From Fimbriimonas sp. (GTDB lineage Bacteria > Armatimonadota > Fimbriimonadia > Fimbriimonadales > Fimbriimonadaceae): a stretch of 64,000 nt of DNA. Made by a program: the position numbers and the translations under genes. The stretch spans positions 1 through 64,000 of the forward strand of contig JARLGV010000089.1 in assembly GCA_031292555.1 (NCBI GenBank), written 5' to 3'. This document shows positions 30,551 through 40,131 of this stretch, in pieces. Every line of letters begins with the position of its first letter. Positions within the stretch are counted from its first letter, which is position 1. The notes under the pieces were generated by a model. That model was not told where the DNA came from and did not search any database. It saw only the letters and a program-made list of their open reading frames with translations.

Positions 30551-31879
30551 ATGTCTGTTGGTGTGGATCTCATGCCGATGACGTACGAGCAAGCGCTTGC
30601 TTACATTTCTGGCCTAGAGGCCAGAGGCTGGCGGCTGGGGCTTGATCGGATGCAGGAGTTCGTGCGTCGCGCGAACCTGTCGGACTCCGTCGGAGCACCC
30701 GGAGGTCCCCAATTTATCCACGTGGCCGGGACGAACGGCAAGGGCTCCACGACTGCGTTCCTGCAGAGCATCCTTTTCGAATCGGGCTACCGAACCGGCG
30801 CCTTCTTCAGCCCGTTCGTCGTCGATCCCCGGGAGCGTGTGCAATTTGGGCGGAACCTGATCTCGAAGGACGATCTGGCCACCGTAACAGCAGCTCTCAT
30901 CCCCTTTGCTGAGACGTTTTCCGAGACCGAATATGGCGGCATCACCGAATTCGAGTTCAAGACTGCCGTCGGGCTTCATTTCTGGAAGCAGATGATGTGC
31001 GAGTGGGTCGCATTGGAGGTTGGTTTGGGTGGGCGACTGGATGCAACATCCGTCGTGACTCCGCGATGCTCCGTTATCGTCAGCATCGGGCTGGACCACA
31101 CCCACATTCTCGGGAACACCCACGCTCAGATCGCCTTTGAGAAGGCAGGCATCATCAAGACCGGCGTGCCCGTGATCGTGGGGGAGATGCCGAAAGAGGC
31201 GGAGGAAGTCATCGTCGATGTGGCTCTAGCTCACTCCGCGCCCTGCTGGCGGTGGGGACGAGAGGTCGTTTGGGACGAGGACGATAAGGCGGTGGAGACT
31301 CCGCTGGGCAGGCATACGGGTCTTGAGCCAAGCCTCGTCGGTGCGATCCAGAAGCACAATCTGTCGCTTGCGGTTGCCGCCATCGATGCCTCCGGAGCGT
31401 TCCATTCGGAGGACGCCCTGCGTTCGGGCACTCGCTTGGCCAGCATCCCGGGCCGATTCCAAACGGTCGAATACCGGGGACGAACCGTCCTCCTCGATGG
31501 TGCGCACAACCCCGATTCGGCGCAAGTCCTGATTCGAGCGTTGGAGAGTCAGTTCGGCAAGCGGAAATTCGTCCTTGTGACTAACATGCTCACCGGTCAC
31601 GAGCCTGCCGATTTCTATTCGATCCTCGACGGCTGGATCCGTGAAGCCCACGTCGTCCCAGTAGATTTCCACCGTGCCACCCCCGTCCCCGTCATGGCCG
31701 AGAAGCTGCGAGACTTCTATCCCAAGGTTGTAGAACACGATAGCGCCGTCATGGGCCTTGACGCCGCCATCGACTCAGCCGCCCCAAACGAAATCGTCCT
31801 GGTCACCGGAACCTTCTACCTAGTAGGCGAGATCCTAAGGCAACTAAGCGCTGATACGGCGTGCCCGCAGCCCCCGTAG
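30551..31879 (+). CDS. folC: Dihydrofolate/folylpolyglutamate synthase
   Basis: I chose the ATG at 30551 (MSVGVDLMPM), giving 442 residues; an ATG at 30572 is also possible, and the long upstream extension is not family-like. The ligase has the P-loop HVAGTNGKGST at 57-67 and the later GLGGRLDATSV and DGAHNPDS signatures. It adds glutamate to dihydropteroate and to folates, using ATP. The last codons and the stop come from a hairpin repeat (CCG CAG CCC CCG TAG), so the C-terminus was extended or trimmed by the repeat. Confidence 0.9.
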   Translation: MSVGVDLMPMTYEQALAYISGLEARGWRLGLDRMQEFVRRANLSDSVGAPGGPQFIHVAGTNGKGSTTAFLQSILFESGYRTGAFFSPFVVDPRERVQFGRNLISKDDLATVTAALIPFAETFSETEYGGITEFEFKTAVGLHFWKQMMCEWVALEVGLGGRLDATSVVTPRCSVIVSIGLDHTHILGNTHAQIAFEKAGIIKTGVPVIVGEMPKEAEEVIVDVALAHSAPCWRWGREVVWDEDDKAVETPLGRHTGLEPSLVGAIQKHNLSLAVAAIDASGAFHSEDALRSGTRLASIPGRFQTVEYRGRTVLLDGAHNPDSAQVLIRALESQFGKRKFVLVTNMLTGHEPADFYSILDGWIREAHVVPVDFHRATPVPVMAEKLRDFYPKVVEHDSAVMGLDAAIDSAAPNEIVLVTGTFYLVGEILRQLSADTACPQPP

Positions 31880-31880
31880 C

Positions 31881-31899
31881 CGCTGCCTCCGTGGCAGCG
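31881..31899 (+). repeat. Hairpin repeat copy at the folC stop
   Basis: The 19-base core follows GCAGCCCCCGTAG, whose TAG is the folC stop codon. It lies between the convergent folC and 84-residue genes and could serve as a two-way RNA end. Confidence 0.9.
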
Positions 31900-31966
31900 C
31901 AAGGACCTCGCCGCGCTACACGCCGACGTCTGCGAATCATCGCCTGGCGGCTAGCGCGGGCCGCGT

Positions 31967-32221
31967 CTAGCCTCCACCTCCGAGTATCTGGCAGTCGATG
32001 ACGACGTCTCGTATGTCGGACTTCGACTTGAGGATTCTGCCGATGTGCTCCATTTCGGTTCGGAGGTCCTTGAAGGTGGCTCCTTTACCGGTGGAAACGG
32101 CTCCCTTGATGTAGAGGATCCCGTGATGCATCCTGATGTCGCATCGGGTGATGTCTACCCCTCTCTTGGATAATTCGGTACGGGCAACCCGTTGCCCACG
32201 CACGTCTCTGATGTCGGCCAT
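31967..32221 (-). CDS. Small BON-like protein
   Basis: The 84-residue protein has no signal peptide. The pattern GVDITRCDIRMHHGILYIKG followed by a helix and DIRDVVIDCQI resembles one BON-type alpha-beta repeat (strand, strand, helix, strand). Such folds often bind phospholipid or other proteins. It is convergent with folC, with a hairpin repeat between. The role is unknown. Confidence 0.5.
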   Translation of the reverse strand: MADIRDVRGQRVARTELSKRGVDITRCDIRMHHGILYIKGAVSTGKGATFKDLRTEMEHIGRILKSKSDIRDVVIDCQILGGGG

Positions 32222-32398
32222 GATTTACCTTGCTGTATCTCAGTTTATGTCCGGTTCGGTGGCAACACCAAATGGAAATTGTCAATGACGATGATCGGCA
32301 CGTCTCAAGCGTTCGAATGCGCCTTTCATTTGCCCTTAGCTCAAATACGTACAATCCGGTTGTTTGGACGTAAACAAAGCGTCGAGGATCGAAAAAAG

Positions 32399-32432
32399 AG
32401 CGCGCCTCCCGGATCGCTCCGGGAGGCGCGCT
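32399..32432 (-). terminator. Intrinsic terminator of hppA
   Basis: A perfect 15-bp stem (32399-32413 with 32418-32432, TCGC loop) followed on the minus strand by CTTTTTTC (the six T at 32397-32392). It starts 24 bases after the hppA stop. Confidence 0.9.
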
Positions 32433-32455
32433 TGGGAACCTGAAAGAAGTTTTGG

Positions 32456-35400
32456 CTACTTCTCTTTGGGTTCCTCAGTGGAAGGAGCCTCAGTCGTATC
32501 CTCGACCGTGATTCGCTTCTTCGCAGGGATCTCGGCTGCCGGTTCCGCGAGTGCAGGCGGGACGACAACTTCGGGACCGCCCGAAGTCGCGCGCGCCATC
32601 TCGGTAGACATCGAGCTCTGCTTGGAGATGATGATCGAAGTGGCCAGGGCCGCGACGGCGACGGCCGTGATGATCACGAGAGTCGTGTTGCTTAGTGGCT
32701 CGATCACGACTTCGGCAAGCAACAGCGCAACGAGGTTCATAACCTTGATGAGCGGGTTGAGAGCCGGGCCGGCCGTGTCCTTGAACGGATCGCCGACGGT
32801 GTCGCAGACTACGCCCGCCTTATGAGCGTCTGTCCCCTTACCGCCGTACAGGCCGTCTTCGATGAGCTTCTTAGCGTTGTCCCACATACCGCCCGAGTTC
32901 GCGAGTAGGACAGCCATCAATTGGCCGCTTACGATCGCGCCGGCAAGGAAGCCGCCAAGGGCTTCGGCGCCAGTCAGGTTGTACATGTGACCGCCGATCA
33001 TCGTCGGCGGTTTGCCGATCGAGAAGCCGAAGGCAACTGCCATCGGAAGTCCGATCGCGAGGATGCCAGGGCCGAGAAGTTCCTTCTGAGCGGCTGCCGT
33101 GACGATCGCCACACAACGAGCATAGTCCGGCTTGCTCGTGCCGAGCATGATGCCGGGGTCTGCCTTGAACTGGCGTCGCACTTCGTTGATCAACTGGAAG
33201 GACGCGCGTCCTACGGCGTTGATCGTGGAAGACGAGAACAGGTAAGGAGCTGCCGCGCCGATGAGCATGCCGAGGAAGATCTCCGGCACGTCGAGGCGCA
33301 AACCAATCGCGTCGAGCTTGGCGCTTTCGAGATAGGAGTGGAACAGGGCGACCGCAGCAACGACGGCGGTCGCGATCGCAAAGCCCTTCGTGAGAGCCTT
33401 CGTCGTGTTGCCTGCCGCGTCGAGACGCTGGACCGCTTTCATTCCGTATTCGTTGTCGTGTCCCTCTCCGCTCATCTCGTAAACGCCCTGGGCGTTGTCG
33501 GAGATCGGTCCAAAGGTGTCCATCGCGAGGATGTAACCAGTGGTAGTGAGCAGTCCGAGTCCAACCAGCGCGATTCCATAGAAGCTAAGGATATAGCCGC
33601 CATAGAGCGTCGGCGAGAACAGGAACAGCGGGAACATGAGCGCAACCACGATCGCAAAGACCATGAAGACGCTGGATTCGAGCGCGTAGGCAAAGCCCTG
33701 AATGATCATCGGGGCTGGGCCGGCCGACGAAACGCCAGCAACTTCCTGGGTCGGCTTCTTGTGGGTCGACACGTAGTAGTCGGTGAGGAATTCGATAGCG
33801 AAAGCCATCAAGATTCCGAAGAAGATCGCAGATCCAAAGGCCCACCAAGGCACCGTTTGCATGGTGGCAATAGCCATTTGCATGGTCGAAGGCGGCGGCA
33901 TCGTCGCCTTCTTGGCGAGCATGTCGTCGATCTGCTTGTTAGTCAGCTTTTGGAAGCCAAATCCCTGCTGGGCGATTTGGTCGACGCGATCGATGACCGA
34001 CGGGAGGCCGATGATCAGGTCGCCGTCTCGGTTGGCGAACAGGGTAACCGGAGCCTTATCGAGGATCTCGATTTTCGATCCGGCAGGAGCTCGAGTCTTG
34101 AAGTTGGTGACTTCCAGATCGAGGTTGCTTTCCTTGTTCGGACCCTGCCAGGCAGTGATGTCCTCGTGGGTGCTCGGCGATGCCGGTCGTGCCGGGGATG
34201 TTGGCGTTGCCGGTTGTGCCGGCTGGCCAGGGATATCCGTCACGATGTGGAACTTCGCCATGATGATCCGGTCTTTGCCGGCCGCGCCGAACAGAGAACC
34301 GACCGTGTACCTCGGAGGAGGCAGGTTCGGATTCTGCGAGTCGGACGGGAATCCGGGAGAAACCGCATAGCTGAGAATCGGGTTGCTGTCGTTGAAGTTG
34401 GTGATCGCAGAGTAGCCCTTGGGCGCCGGAGTCTCCGGAAGGTCCGTCTCTGGCGTCTTGGACTGGATCAAACGAGGCAGTAGCTGCTCGTTCTTGTCCT
34501 TGAACCCAAGTTCCTGAACGCGCGTATCCGCCACCAGGTCTTCAGGCTTTACTTCGTAGTATTGGATGCCCTTCTTCGCGGCGATCTCGTCGCGAATGCT
34601 GGCAAGCGCCAGAACGTCCTTTCGAAGAACGTTGACTTGCGGAACGAGCGTGGTCGCCTTGACCTTGCTATCCGTTCCCATGCCGCCCATAAAGACGTAG
34701 GCGAGTACGAAGGTGAGAGCTGCTGCAACGGCTGCAGACTTGTAGAAGCCCCAGCGAATGCAGGCGAGGGGATCCGAATCCACGTCGTCCGTTCCCTTAA
34801 CCGACAAGATTCCGAAGATCGACGCAAGAACGCCGACGCCACGAGCCATGAGGGCGAAGAGGATTAGGCGCATCCAGGTCGATTGATCGAACACGGACGC
34901 GGTTGCGGCTCCAAGAACGATTGCAGCGACGAGGGTAACCTCGTAAGACTCGAAGATGTCCGCTGCCATGCCGGCGCAGTCGCCGACGTTGTCGCCGACG
35001 TTGTCCGCGATGGTTGCGGGATTACGCGGGTCGTCCTCAGGAATGCCCGCTTCGACTTTACCGACCAAGTCGGCGCCGACGTCTGCCGCCTTCGTGAAGA
35101 TTCCGCCGCCAACACGCATAAAGAGTGCTGCGAGCGAACCTCCAAAGCCGAAGCCGATCAGAAGCGTCATTGCTTTGTCGCCGCCAAACAGAAGAATTAA
35201 CGAGGCTCCGATGAGGCCCATCGCGACCGTGACCATGCCGGCCACCGCACCACTGCGGAACGCTACTTCGAGCGCTCTCTTATAGGTGGTGAGGGCCGCA
35301 TTCGCGGTGCGCATGTTGCCTTCGACCGCCGTCAACATTCCCGTATAGCCAGCAATATAAGATGCTGCAACGCCACCGATGAAGCAGAGGGCAATCGCGA

Positions 35401-35797
35401 TGGCGGTTGGAGAACCTTTCGACCAGTTAAGGGCCGCAAGTCCAAGTGCGAGAACGACGACGAAGTAGAGCATCATTCGGACTTGCTGACTCAAGTAGGC
35501 AAGTGCGCCTTCCTTGATGGCTCGTCCAACTTCTTGCATCTTCTCGCTGCCGGGGGACTGCGCCATTACGTTTTTACGCAAGTAAAGGGCAAATCCAAGG
35601 GCCACGAGACCGAGAATGAATGACAACCAAAGCAGATTTCGGTCGCCGGATGAAAAGGCGAGTTTTACATTGTCGCCTTCTGCAGCAAAGGCTGCGGTTG
35701 GGATAAGTGTGCCAACTAATGCTAGGACGAGCAGTTTAGTGGCTCGAAGCGATGCGAAGCCCCTGGCTTGCATCGACGCGTGCTGAAGCAACTTCAT
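32456..35797 (-). CDS. hppA: Membrane-bound proton-translocating pyrophosphatase with large insertion
   Basis: The 1113-residue protein begins MKLLQHASMQARGF and shows the pyrophosphate site (DVGADLVGKVEAGIPEDDPRN, then DNVGDNVGDCAGMAADIF). NTTKALTKG carries the lysine typical of K+-independent, H+-pumping members. Typical length is 660-720 residues. The excess is mostly one insertion at residues about 369-649 between two membrane helices, proline- and charge-rich and predicted soluble, plus a C-terminal tail. It couples PPi hydrolysis to proton export. A TATAAT at 35875-35880 on the minus strand is the likely promoter. Confidence 0.93.
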   Translation of the reverse strand: MKLLQHASMQARGFASLRATKLLVLALVGTLIPTAAFAAEGDNVKLAFSSGDRNLLWLSFILGLVALGFALYLRKNVMAQSPGSEKMQEVGRAIKEGALAYLSQQVRMMLYFVVVLALGLAALNWSKGSPTAIAIALCFIGGVAASYIAGYTGMLTAVEGNMRTANAALTTYKRALEVAFRSGAVAGMVTVAMGLIGASLILLFGGDKAMTLLIGFGFGGSLAALFMRVGGGIFTKAADVGADLVGKVEAGIPEDDPRNPATIADNVGDNVGDCAGMAADIFESYEVTLVAAIVLGAATASVFDQSTWMRLILFALMARGVGVLASIFGILSVKGTDDVDSDPLACIRWGFYKSAAVAAALTFVLAYVFMGGMGTDSKVKATTLVPQVNVLRKDVLALASIRDEIAAKKGIQYYEVKPEDLVADTRVQELGFKDKNEQLLPRLIQSKTPETDLPETPAPKGYSAITNFNDSNPILSYAVSPGFPSDSQNPNLPPPRYTVGSLFGAAGKDRIIMAKFHIVTDIPGQPAQPATPTSPARPASPSTHEDITAWQGPNKESNLDLEVTNFKTRAPAGSKIEILDKAPVTLFANRDGDLIIGLPSVIDRVDQIAQQGFGFQKLTNKQIDDMLAKKATMPPPSTMQMAIATMQTVPWWAFGSAIFFGILMAFAIEFLTDYYVSTHKKPTQEVAGVSSAGPAPMIIQGFAYALESSVFMVFAIVVALMFPLFLFSPTLYGGYILSFYGIALVGLGLLTTTGYILAMDTFGPISDNAQGVYEMSGEGHDNEYGMKAVQRLDAAGNTTKALTKGFAIATAVVAAVALFHSYLESAKLDAIGLRLDVPEIFLGMLIGAAAPYLFSSSTINAVGRASFQLINEVRRQFKADPGIMLGTSKPDYARCVAIVTAAAQKELLGPGILAIGLPMAVAFGFSIGKPPTMIGGHMYNLTGAEALGGFLAGAIVSGQLMAVLLANSGGMWDNAKKLIEDGLYGGKGTDAHKAGVVCDTVGDPFKDTAGPALNPLIKVMNLVALLLAEVVIEPLSNTTLVIITAVAVAALATSIIISKQSSMSTEMARATSGGPEVVVPPALAEPAAEIPAKKRITVEDTTEAPSTEEPKEK

Positions 35798-35874
35798 GTT
35801 GAGTGGAGAACCCCCTCCTAAGGTGTTTCGCGCTTCCGTACAAGTTTGAGTTTGCCGTCTGGCCAACGATCGAG

Positions 35875-35880
35875 ATTATA
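35875..35880 (-). promoter_or_regulatory. -10 box of hppA
   Basis: TATAAT on the minus strand, 78 bases before the hppA ATG at 35797, with TGGCAG 17 bases upstream as a poor -35. Confidence 0.55.
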
Positions 35881-36006
35881 CCGGCTCAAACTGGTTTCTG
35901 CCATTTTGAGGGGAAAAACAACCACAACGACTACCTCTTTGGTACGGGATTCTAGACGTTTGGAGGCGCGTTTTCGAACCCTGAAAGTAGCTCGACGATG
36001 CCACAC

Positions 36007-36012
36007 TATAGG
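36007..36012 (+). promoter_or_regulatory. -10-like box eight bases before the ABC ATPase start
   Basis: TATAGG lies eight bases before the ATG at 36021, another close-spaced box suggesting a leaderless transcript for the ABC pair. Confidence 0.4.
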
Positions 36013-36020
36013 CTCGGCCA

Positions 36021-36707
36021 ATGCTCCTCCTCCGTCACGTTTCCAAGGTTTACGGCGAGACCGGACACGAAGTTCCCGCCCTCCGGCACGTCGATCTCCA
36101 AGTCGAACCCGGAGATTTCATCGCCATCACTGGTCCTAGTGGATGCGGGAAGTCTACGCTCCTGCATCTAGCGTGCGGTCTTGATCTTCCGACGGACGGA
36201 GAAGTGTTCATCAATGGACGTTCGACTACTGCGCTAACCGACGACCAACTCACGACGATGCGCAGGCACGAGATCGGATTGGTGTTTCAGTCATTCAATC
36301 TGATACCGACTCTTACCGCTCTCGAGAATATTGTCTTGCCGGCTACTCTTGGGGGCCGCAGTTTCGCCTCGCAGATCGATCAGGGGCGGAAACTTCTTGG
36401 CTGCGTGGGACTTGAGAACCGCGAGGCCCATTATCCCGATCAACTCTCCGGCGGCGAGGCCCAGAGAGTGGCGATCGCGCGGTCGTTGATCATGAATCCC
36501 CTGATCCTACTTGCCGACGAGCCAACCGGGAACCTCGACAGCGAGAGCGGCATGGCGATCATGGATCTGCTTCTCGAGTTCGGAAATGTCGAAGCGGATT
36601 CGCCGCGCGGCAAAGTGAAGCGGAGCACACTTATCGTGACTCACGACGAGGGAATCGCGAACCGAGCTCGAAGGCGGGTACGCCTCAAGGACGGAATCGT
36701 CGTTTGA
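36021..36707 (+). CDS. ABC transporter ATP-binding protein (LolD/MacB type)
   Basis: The 228-residue ATPase has Walker A at 38-46 (GPSGCGKST), signature LSGGE at 142-146 and Walker B LLADEP at 163-168. It resembles the LolD/MacB/FtsE group that works with FtsX-type permeases in lipoprotein release, lysis or small-molecule export. The next gene, which overlaps it by four bases, encodes such a permease. Substrate unknown. Confidence 0.88.
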   Translation: MLLLRHVSKVYGETGHEVPALRHVDLQVEPGDFIAITGPSGCGKSTLLHLACGLDLPTDGEVFINGRSTTALTDDQLTTMRRHEIGLVFQSFNLIPTLTALENIVLPATLGGRSFASQIDQGRKLLGCVGLENREAHYPDQLSGGEAQRVAIARSLIMNPLILLADEPTGNLDSESGMAIMDLLLEFGNVEADSPRGKVKRSTLIVTHDEGIANRARRRVRLKDGIVV

Positions 36708-39241
36708 GGACGCTGCTCTTTCGGTATTCCTTCAAACACCATCGCGCTCATCGACTGCGCCTCGCAATGGTGATCCTCTCGCTTGCCCTTGGAGTCGCGA
36801 TCTTCGTCTCTTCGTACGAATCAATCGTTGCCGCGCAGAACTCCATCGAGGCAAGCGCCAAAACCATGGCGGGGAAGACCAAGTGGCAGGTTTCGCGCGG
36901 CCGGTTCCTTGGTATCGAAGAGGCCCTCGTTGAGAGGATTCGCCGGATCCCCAACGCGATCGCCGCTCCAATTATTGAGTCGACGGTTTCGACAGCGGCG
37001 CCGCATGGACATAGTTTCTTGCTTATTGGCTTGGATCTCGACTCTGACTCCCTGATGAAGCTGTACGGTGGCGAGGTAGGCGACGATCTGTCCTCCATCG
37101 TCGCCCTCAAGATGTCGCCTAGCAGTGTCCTCGTCCCGATGGCTTACGCCCGCAAGTTCGGACTTCGCCAAGGAGCTTGGATGACTCTGCAGACGAACGC
37201 CGGTCCGAAACGGGTCGTCGTCGCCGGTTTGCTGCGGAACCCGCGAATGGCGCTCGCTGCCGGTGGCTCAGTGGGATTTATGGAGCTTCACGCGGCCCAA
37301 GACGTTCTGGGAACACTCGGTTTGGTGGACCGAATCGACGTCGCGGGCGTGTCGAGGGCGGACTTGATGGTGGCCTGTCCCCAGTGTCAGGTAGTCCCTC
37401 CCGGCCAGTTGAGTTCAGCCGCCGGTGACGCTCTTGGGCGAATACACTCGCTGCTCGGAGTCTCAGTGATCGCACTTCTCGTCGGTGTCCTCCTAATCTA
37501 CAATTCGGTTCAGGTTTCGGTTCTGGAGAGGCTCAAGGACATCGCCATCATTCGAGCAGTCGGCGCCACGAAGCTCCAGGTGTTCGCGTTTTTGCTTGCT
37601 GAGTGGTTTGTAATCGGCCTTGTCGGATCAACGGCGGGCATCGGGCTGGGATATCTTCTGGCCTACGAACTCATTGAATACACGAAGCGAACCGTCAACT
37701 CGATGGTTCCCCTCATCGGTGAGGCGCACGTGTCGATCGATCCGGCGTTCGTCGCCGCAGGACTGGTCGTCGGAATTGGGACCGCCCTCATTGCCGCTTT
37801 CTTTCCAATCTGGACGGCCGCTCACGTGCGCCCCCTGGAGATCCTCAGGCCCTACACCTTTCGGCGTAAGCACCGTTATTTCGCGGCAGCTTGCGCTGGA
37901 ATCGCGATCTGCGTAGTTGGGAACTTTATCATCGCCGATGCATCCATGTCGATGGCCGTGGGCCTTTGTGTTACGGGGATGGTCTTCCTCGGCGTGGCGC
38001 TCCTCTTTCCGCAAGTTGTACTAGGGCTGTCCGCATTGGGGCGGCCCTGGCTGGTCAAGATACGAAGGCCAGAGCCTTACCTGGCGCTTGACGGCCTTAT
38101 CAAAACCCCCCATCGGACCGCCTTTACGATCATGACGTTCGGATGCGCACTGGCCATGACGGTGGCCACGGAGACGCTCGTTGAAGGCTTTCGCGTGAGC
38201 ACCGGACAGTGGATGAATTCGGCGTTTCCGTTTGACATTTCGATTGTCGGCAACGATCTCGCTTCGAGTGTGTATGGCAATTCAACCCTCGCCGTGTCTT
38301 CCTTGACTGGCGTGCGTCAAGTTCCAGGTGTCTCGCTGGCTTATGGCGTTCGACAACTCCTTACGCCGTTCAAAGGCGCCGACGTCATGGCGATCGGCGT
38401 CGACACTCAGGACTATCTAGACGCTCGGAAGGCCCGGCAGTTGGGCGATTGGCCATCCAACTTTGGTGAACCCGGGATCAAGTCGGCATTTACTGGCGGA
38501 TCTGGCGCCTTCGTCACTGCAAATTTCGAAGCGCTCTACCACTTGCATAAGGGAGATCGAATGACCTTTGTGTCTCCATCTGGGCCCGTCGAATTGAAGG
38601 TTCTAAGCGTGATAGACGACTATTCCTGGTCGCACGGCGCCATCATAGTCGACCGCGAACTGCTCAAGAAGCGATGGCGTGATGACCTACTGAGTTACAT
38701 CGATGTCTCGATCGCCCGTGGGGCGTCCCTCGACGACGTGAAAGGTCGAGTAGCGATTGAAGCCGGCAAGGATCGATCAGCTTTTGCCTACGATCGACGG
38801 GAGATCCGTCAGGTGACGGATTCCGTCTTGGAGCAAGCCGTCCAGATGGCCAACCTTCAAGCCATGATCGCGGTCGTGATCGGGATGCTTGGAATCGTCA
38901 ACGCCATCTGGATCGGCGTCATGAACCGTCGACGTGAGATCGCCCTTTGGCGTTGTATCGGTGTCAGCCGCCGACAGGTCACTCGGATAATCCTCTTCGA
39001 AGGGCTGTTCGTATCCGTGGTAGCCGCCGTCCTCGGCGCGCTCGGAGGTCTCTACGGGGGTTGGGTTCCTCTCAGGATCTTCAGCTTCGAAATCACCGGC
39101 TATATCTACCCAATGGTGGTTCCCTGGCTGCACGTACTAGCCGTAGCCGCCCTTGCCCTGGTCCTAGGCCTTCTAGCCGGACTCCCCCCCGCCCTACACG
39201 CCGCCAAGCTCCCCATCCTGGACGCCATTGGATACGAATAG
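36704..39241 (+). CDS. FtsX-type ABC permease
   Basis: The 845-residue permease starts at TTG overlapping the ATPase stop (TTGA). It has an N-terminal membrane helix and a large periplasmic domain, then the three-helix FtsX block, and then a second similar half with the C-terminal FtsX block (LWRCIGVSRRQVTR then LFEGLFVSVVAAVLG). This duplicated architecture is that of LolE/DevC-like or lipoprotein-export permeases of the ABC3 family. A hairpin repeat stands 35 bases after the stop. Confidence 0.85.
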   Translation: MRTLLFRYSFKHHRAHRLRLAMVILSLALGVAIFVSSYESIVAAQNSIEASAKTMAGKTKWQVSRGRFLGIEEALVERIRRIPNAIAAPIIESTVSTAAPHGHSFLLIGLDLDSDSLMKLYGGEVGDDLSSIVALKMSPSSVLVPMAYARKFGLRQGAWMTLQTNAGPKRVVVAGLLRNPRMALAAGGSVGFMELHAAQDVLGTLGLVDRIDVAGVSRADLMVACPQCQVVPPGQLSSAAGDALGRIHSLLGVSVIALLVGVLLIYNSVQVSVLERLKDIAIIRAVGATKLQVFAFLLAEWFVIGLVGSTAGIGLGYLLAYELIEYTKRTVNSMVPLIGEAHVSIDPAFVAAGLVVGIGTALIAAFFPIWTAAHVRPLEILRPYTFRRKHRYFAAACAGIAICVVGNFIIADASMSMAVGLCVTGMVFLGVALLFPQVVLGLSALGRPWLVKIRRPEPYLALDGLIKTPHRTAFTIMTFGCALAMTVATETLVEGFRVSTGQWMNSAFPFDISIVGNDLASSVYGNSTLAVSSLTGVRQVPGVSLAYGVRQLLTPFKGADVMAIGVDTQDYLDARKARQLGDWPSNFGEPGIKSAFTGGSGAFVTANFEALYHLHKGDRMTFVSPSGPVELKVLSVIDDYSWSHGAIIVDRELLKKRWRDDLLSYIDVSIARGASLDDVKGRVAIEAGKDRSAFAYDRREIRQVTDSVLEQAVQMANLQAMIAVVIGMLGIVNAIWIGVMNRRREIALWRCIGVSRRQVTRIILFEGLFVSVVAAVLGALGGLYGGWVPLRIFSFEITGYIYPMVVPWLHVLAVAALALVLGLLAGLPPALHAAKLPILDAIGYE

Positions 39242-39275
39242 CGAGGAATCCTGCCTTCCAGAAACCCCCCGTAGC

Positions 39276-39294
39276 CGCTGCCTCCGTGGCAGCG
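39276..39294 (+). repeat. Hairpin repeat copy after the ABC permease
   Basis: The 19-base core, preceded by CCCCCCGTAGC, lies between the convergent permease and zinc-ribbon genes, seven bases from the latter's stop. Confidence 0.9.
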
Positions 39295-39301
39295 CAGGGA
39301 A

Positions 39302-40042
39302 CTACCTTCTGGCTTCCTCCATGGGGGAGAACTCGACTTCGGCTTCGTAGAGGCTGAGTTGTGCTTTCAGCATCTCGGCTTTCTTGCGGGTGATGCCGGT
39401 TAGGACCGTGATCGGCAACTCGGTCAGCATCTGTTTGACCTGGTTGCGGTTTAGCGCAAGAATGTGCTGAAGTCCGCTGATCAACTCCTCTTCCTTGTGC
39501 TTGCCATGTCCGATGAGCGACAGTTCGTAAAGCGCTTCGTCGTCGACGACGACGAACGCCGCCGGAATTGTCTTGCGAGGCGCACCGGTCTCGTCGTGGG
39601 CGATTGGGATTTCGTGGTTGCAATTCTCGCAAAGGAGAACTTCGGTCTTCTCGCTGTAGAAGTTCAACTCGTTGCAGAATCCGCATCGGACCTGCGAGAC
39701 CGGAATGGTCTTTCCGTCGATGACGGGAATCATGCGGTTGCAGCTAACGCAAGGGAAATCGTCGGTCGGAGCAGCAACAAGCGTATTGAGCGCCTCGCAG
39801 AACGGGCACTTGACGTCGTGAGTGGTGACCTTGCGCACCTGAAACGCCAGGTAGATGGCAAACGCGACGCACCCAATACCGGCAATGAACAAGCAGGTGG
39901 TCAATCCGGAAAGCATGCCCGTTCCACGATATCGATAGAACAGGCCGGCGAACGCCAAAGATACGATTCCGCAGAAGCCGTACGAAATCGATCGCTCGGA
40001 AAACATTTCGATGATGTCGGATGCTCGCGGTACCCTCGGCAT
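39302..40042 (-). CDS. Membrane zinc-ribbon protein with L7/L12-like tail
   Basis: The 246-residue protein has two N-terminal membrane helices (about 20-66), then two zinc ribbons (CPFC...CVSC and CGFC...CENC). Its final 60 residues (VKQMLTELPITVLTGITRKK, then AEMLKAQLSLYEAEVEFS) follow the pattern of the ribosomal L7/L12 C-terminal domain. It could dock on a partner as L7/L12 does on translation factors, at the membrane. GGAG lies nine bases before the ATG, and TATACT farther upstream is a likely -10. Confidence 0.65.
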   Translation of the reverse strand: MPRVPRASDIIEMFSERSISYGFCGIVSLAFAGLFYRYRGTGMLSGLTTCLFIAGIGCVAFAIYLAFQVRKVTTHDVKCPFCEALNTLVAAPTDDFPCVSCNRMIPVIDGKTIPVSQVRCGFCNELNFYSEKTEVLLCENCNHEIPIAHDETGAPRKTIPAAFVVVDDEALYELSLIGHGKHKEEELISGLQHILALNRNQVKQMLTELPITVLTGITRKKAEMLKAQLSLYEAEVEFSPMEEARR

Positions 40043-40131
40043 AAGATCTTTACTCCAGTCAGTTGTTCAGTATATCAAGGTCATCGGGCCAATCCTATGG
40101 CTAGGACTGGCCGGAACGACATTTAGCGAAC

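Noticed and set aside
32921-34483. 520-residue plus-strand open frame opposite the pyrophosphatase
   Set aside because: It lies wholly inside hppA, is rich in Arg/Glu/His with no recognisable domain, and mirrors the codon pattern of the real gene.
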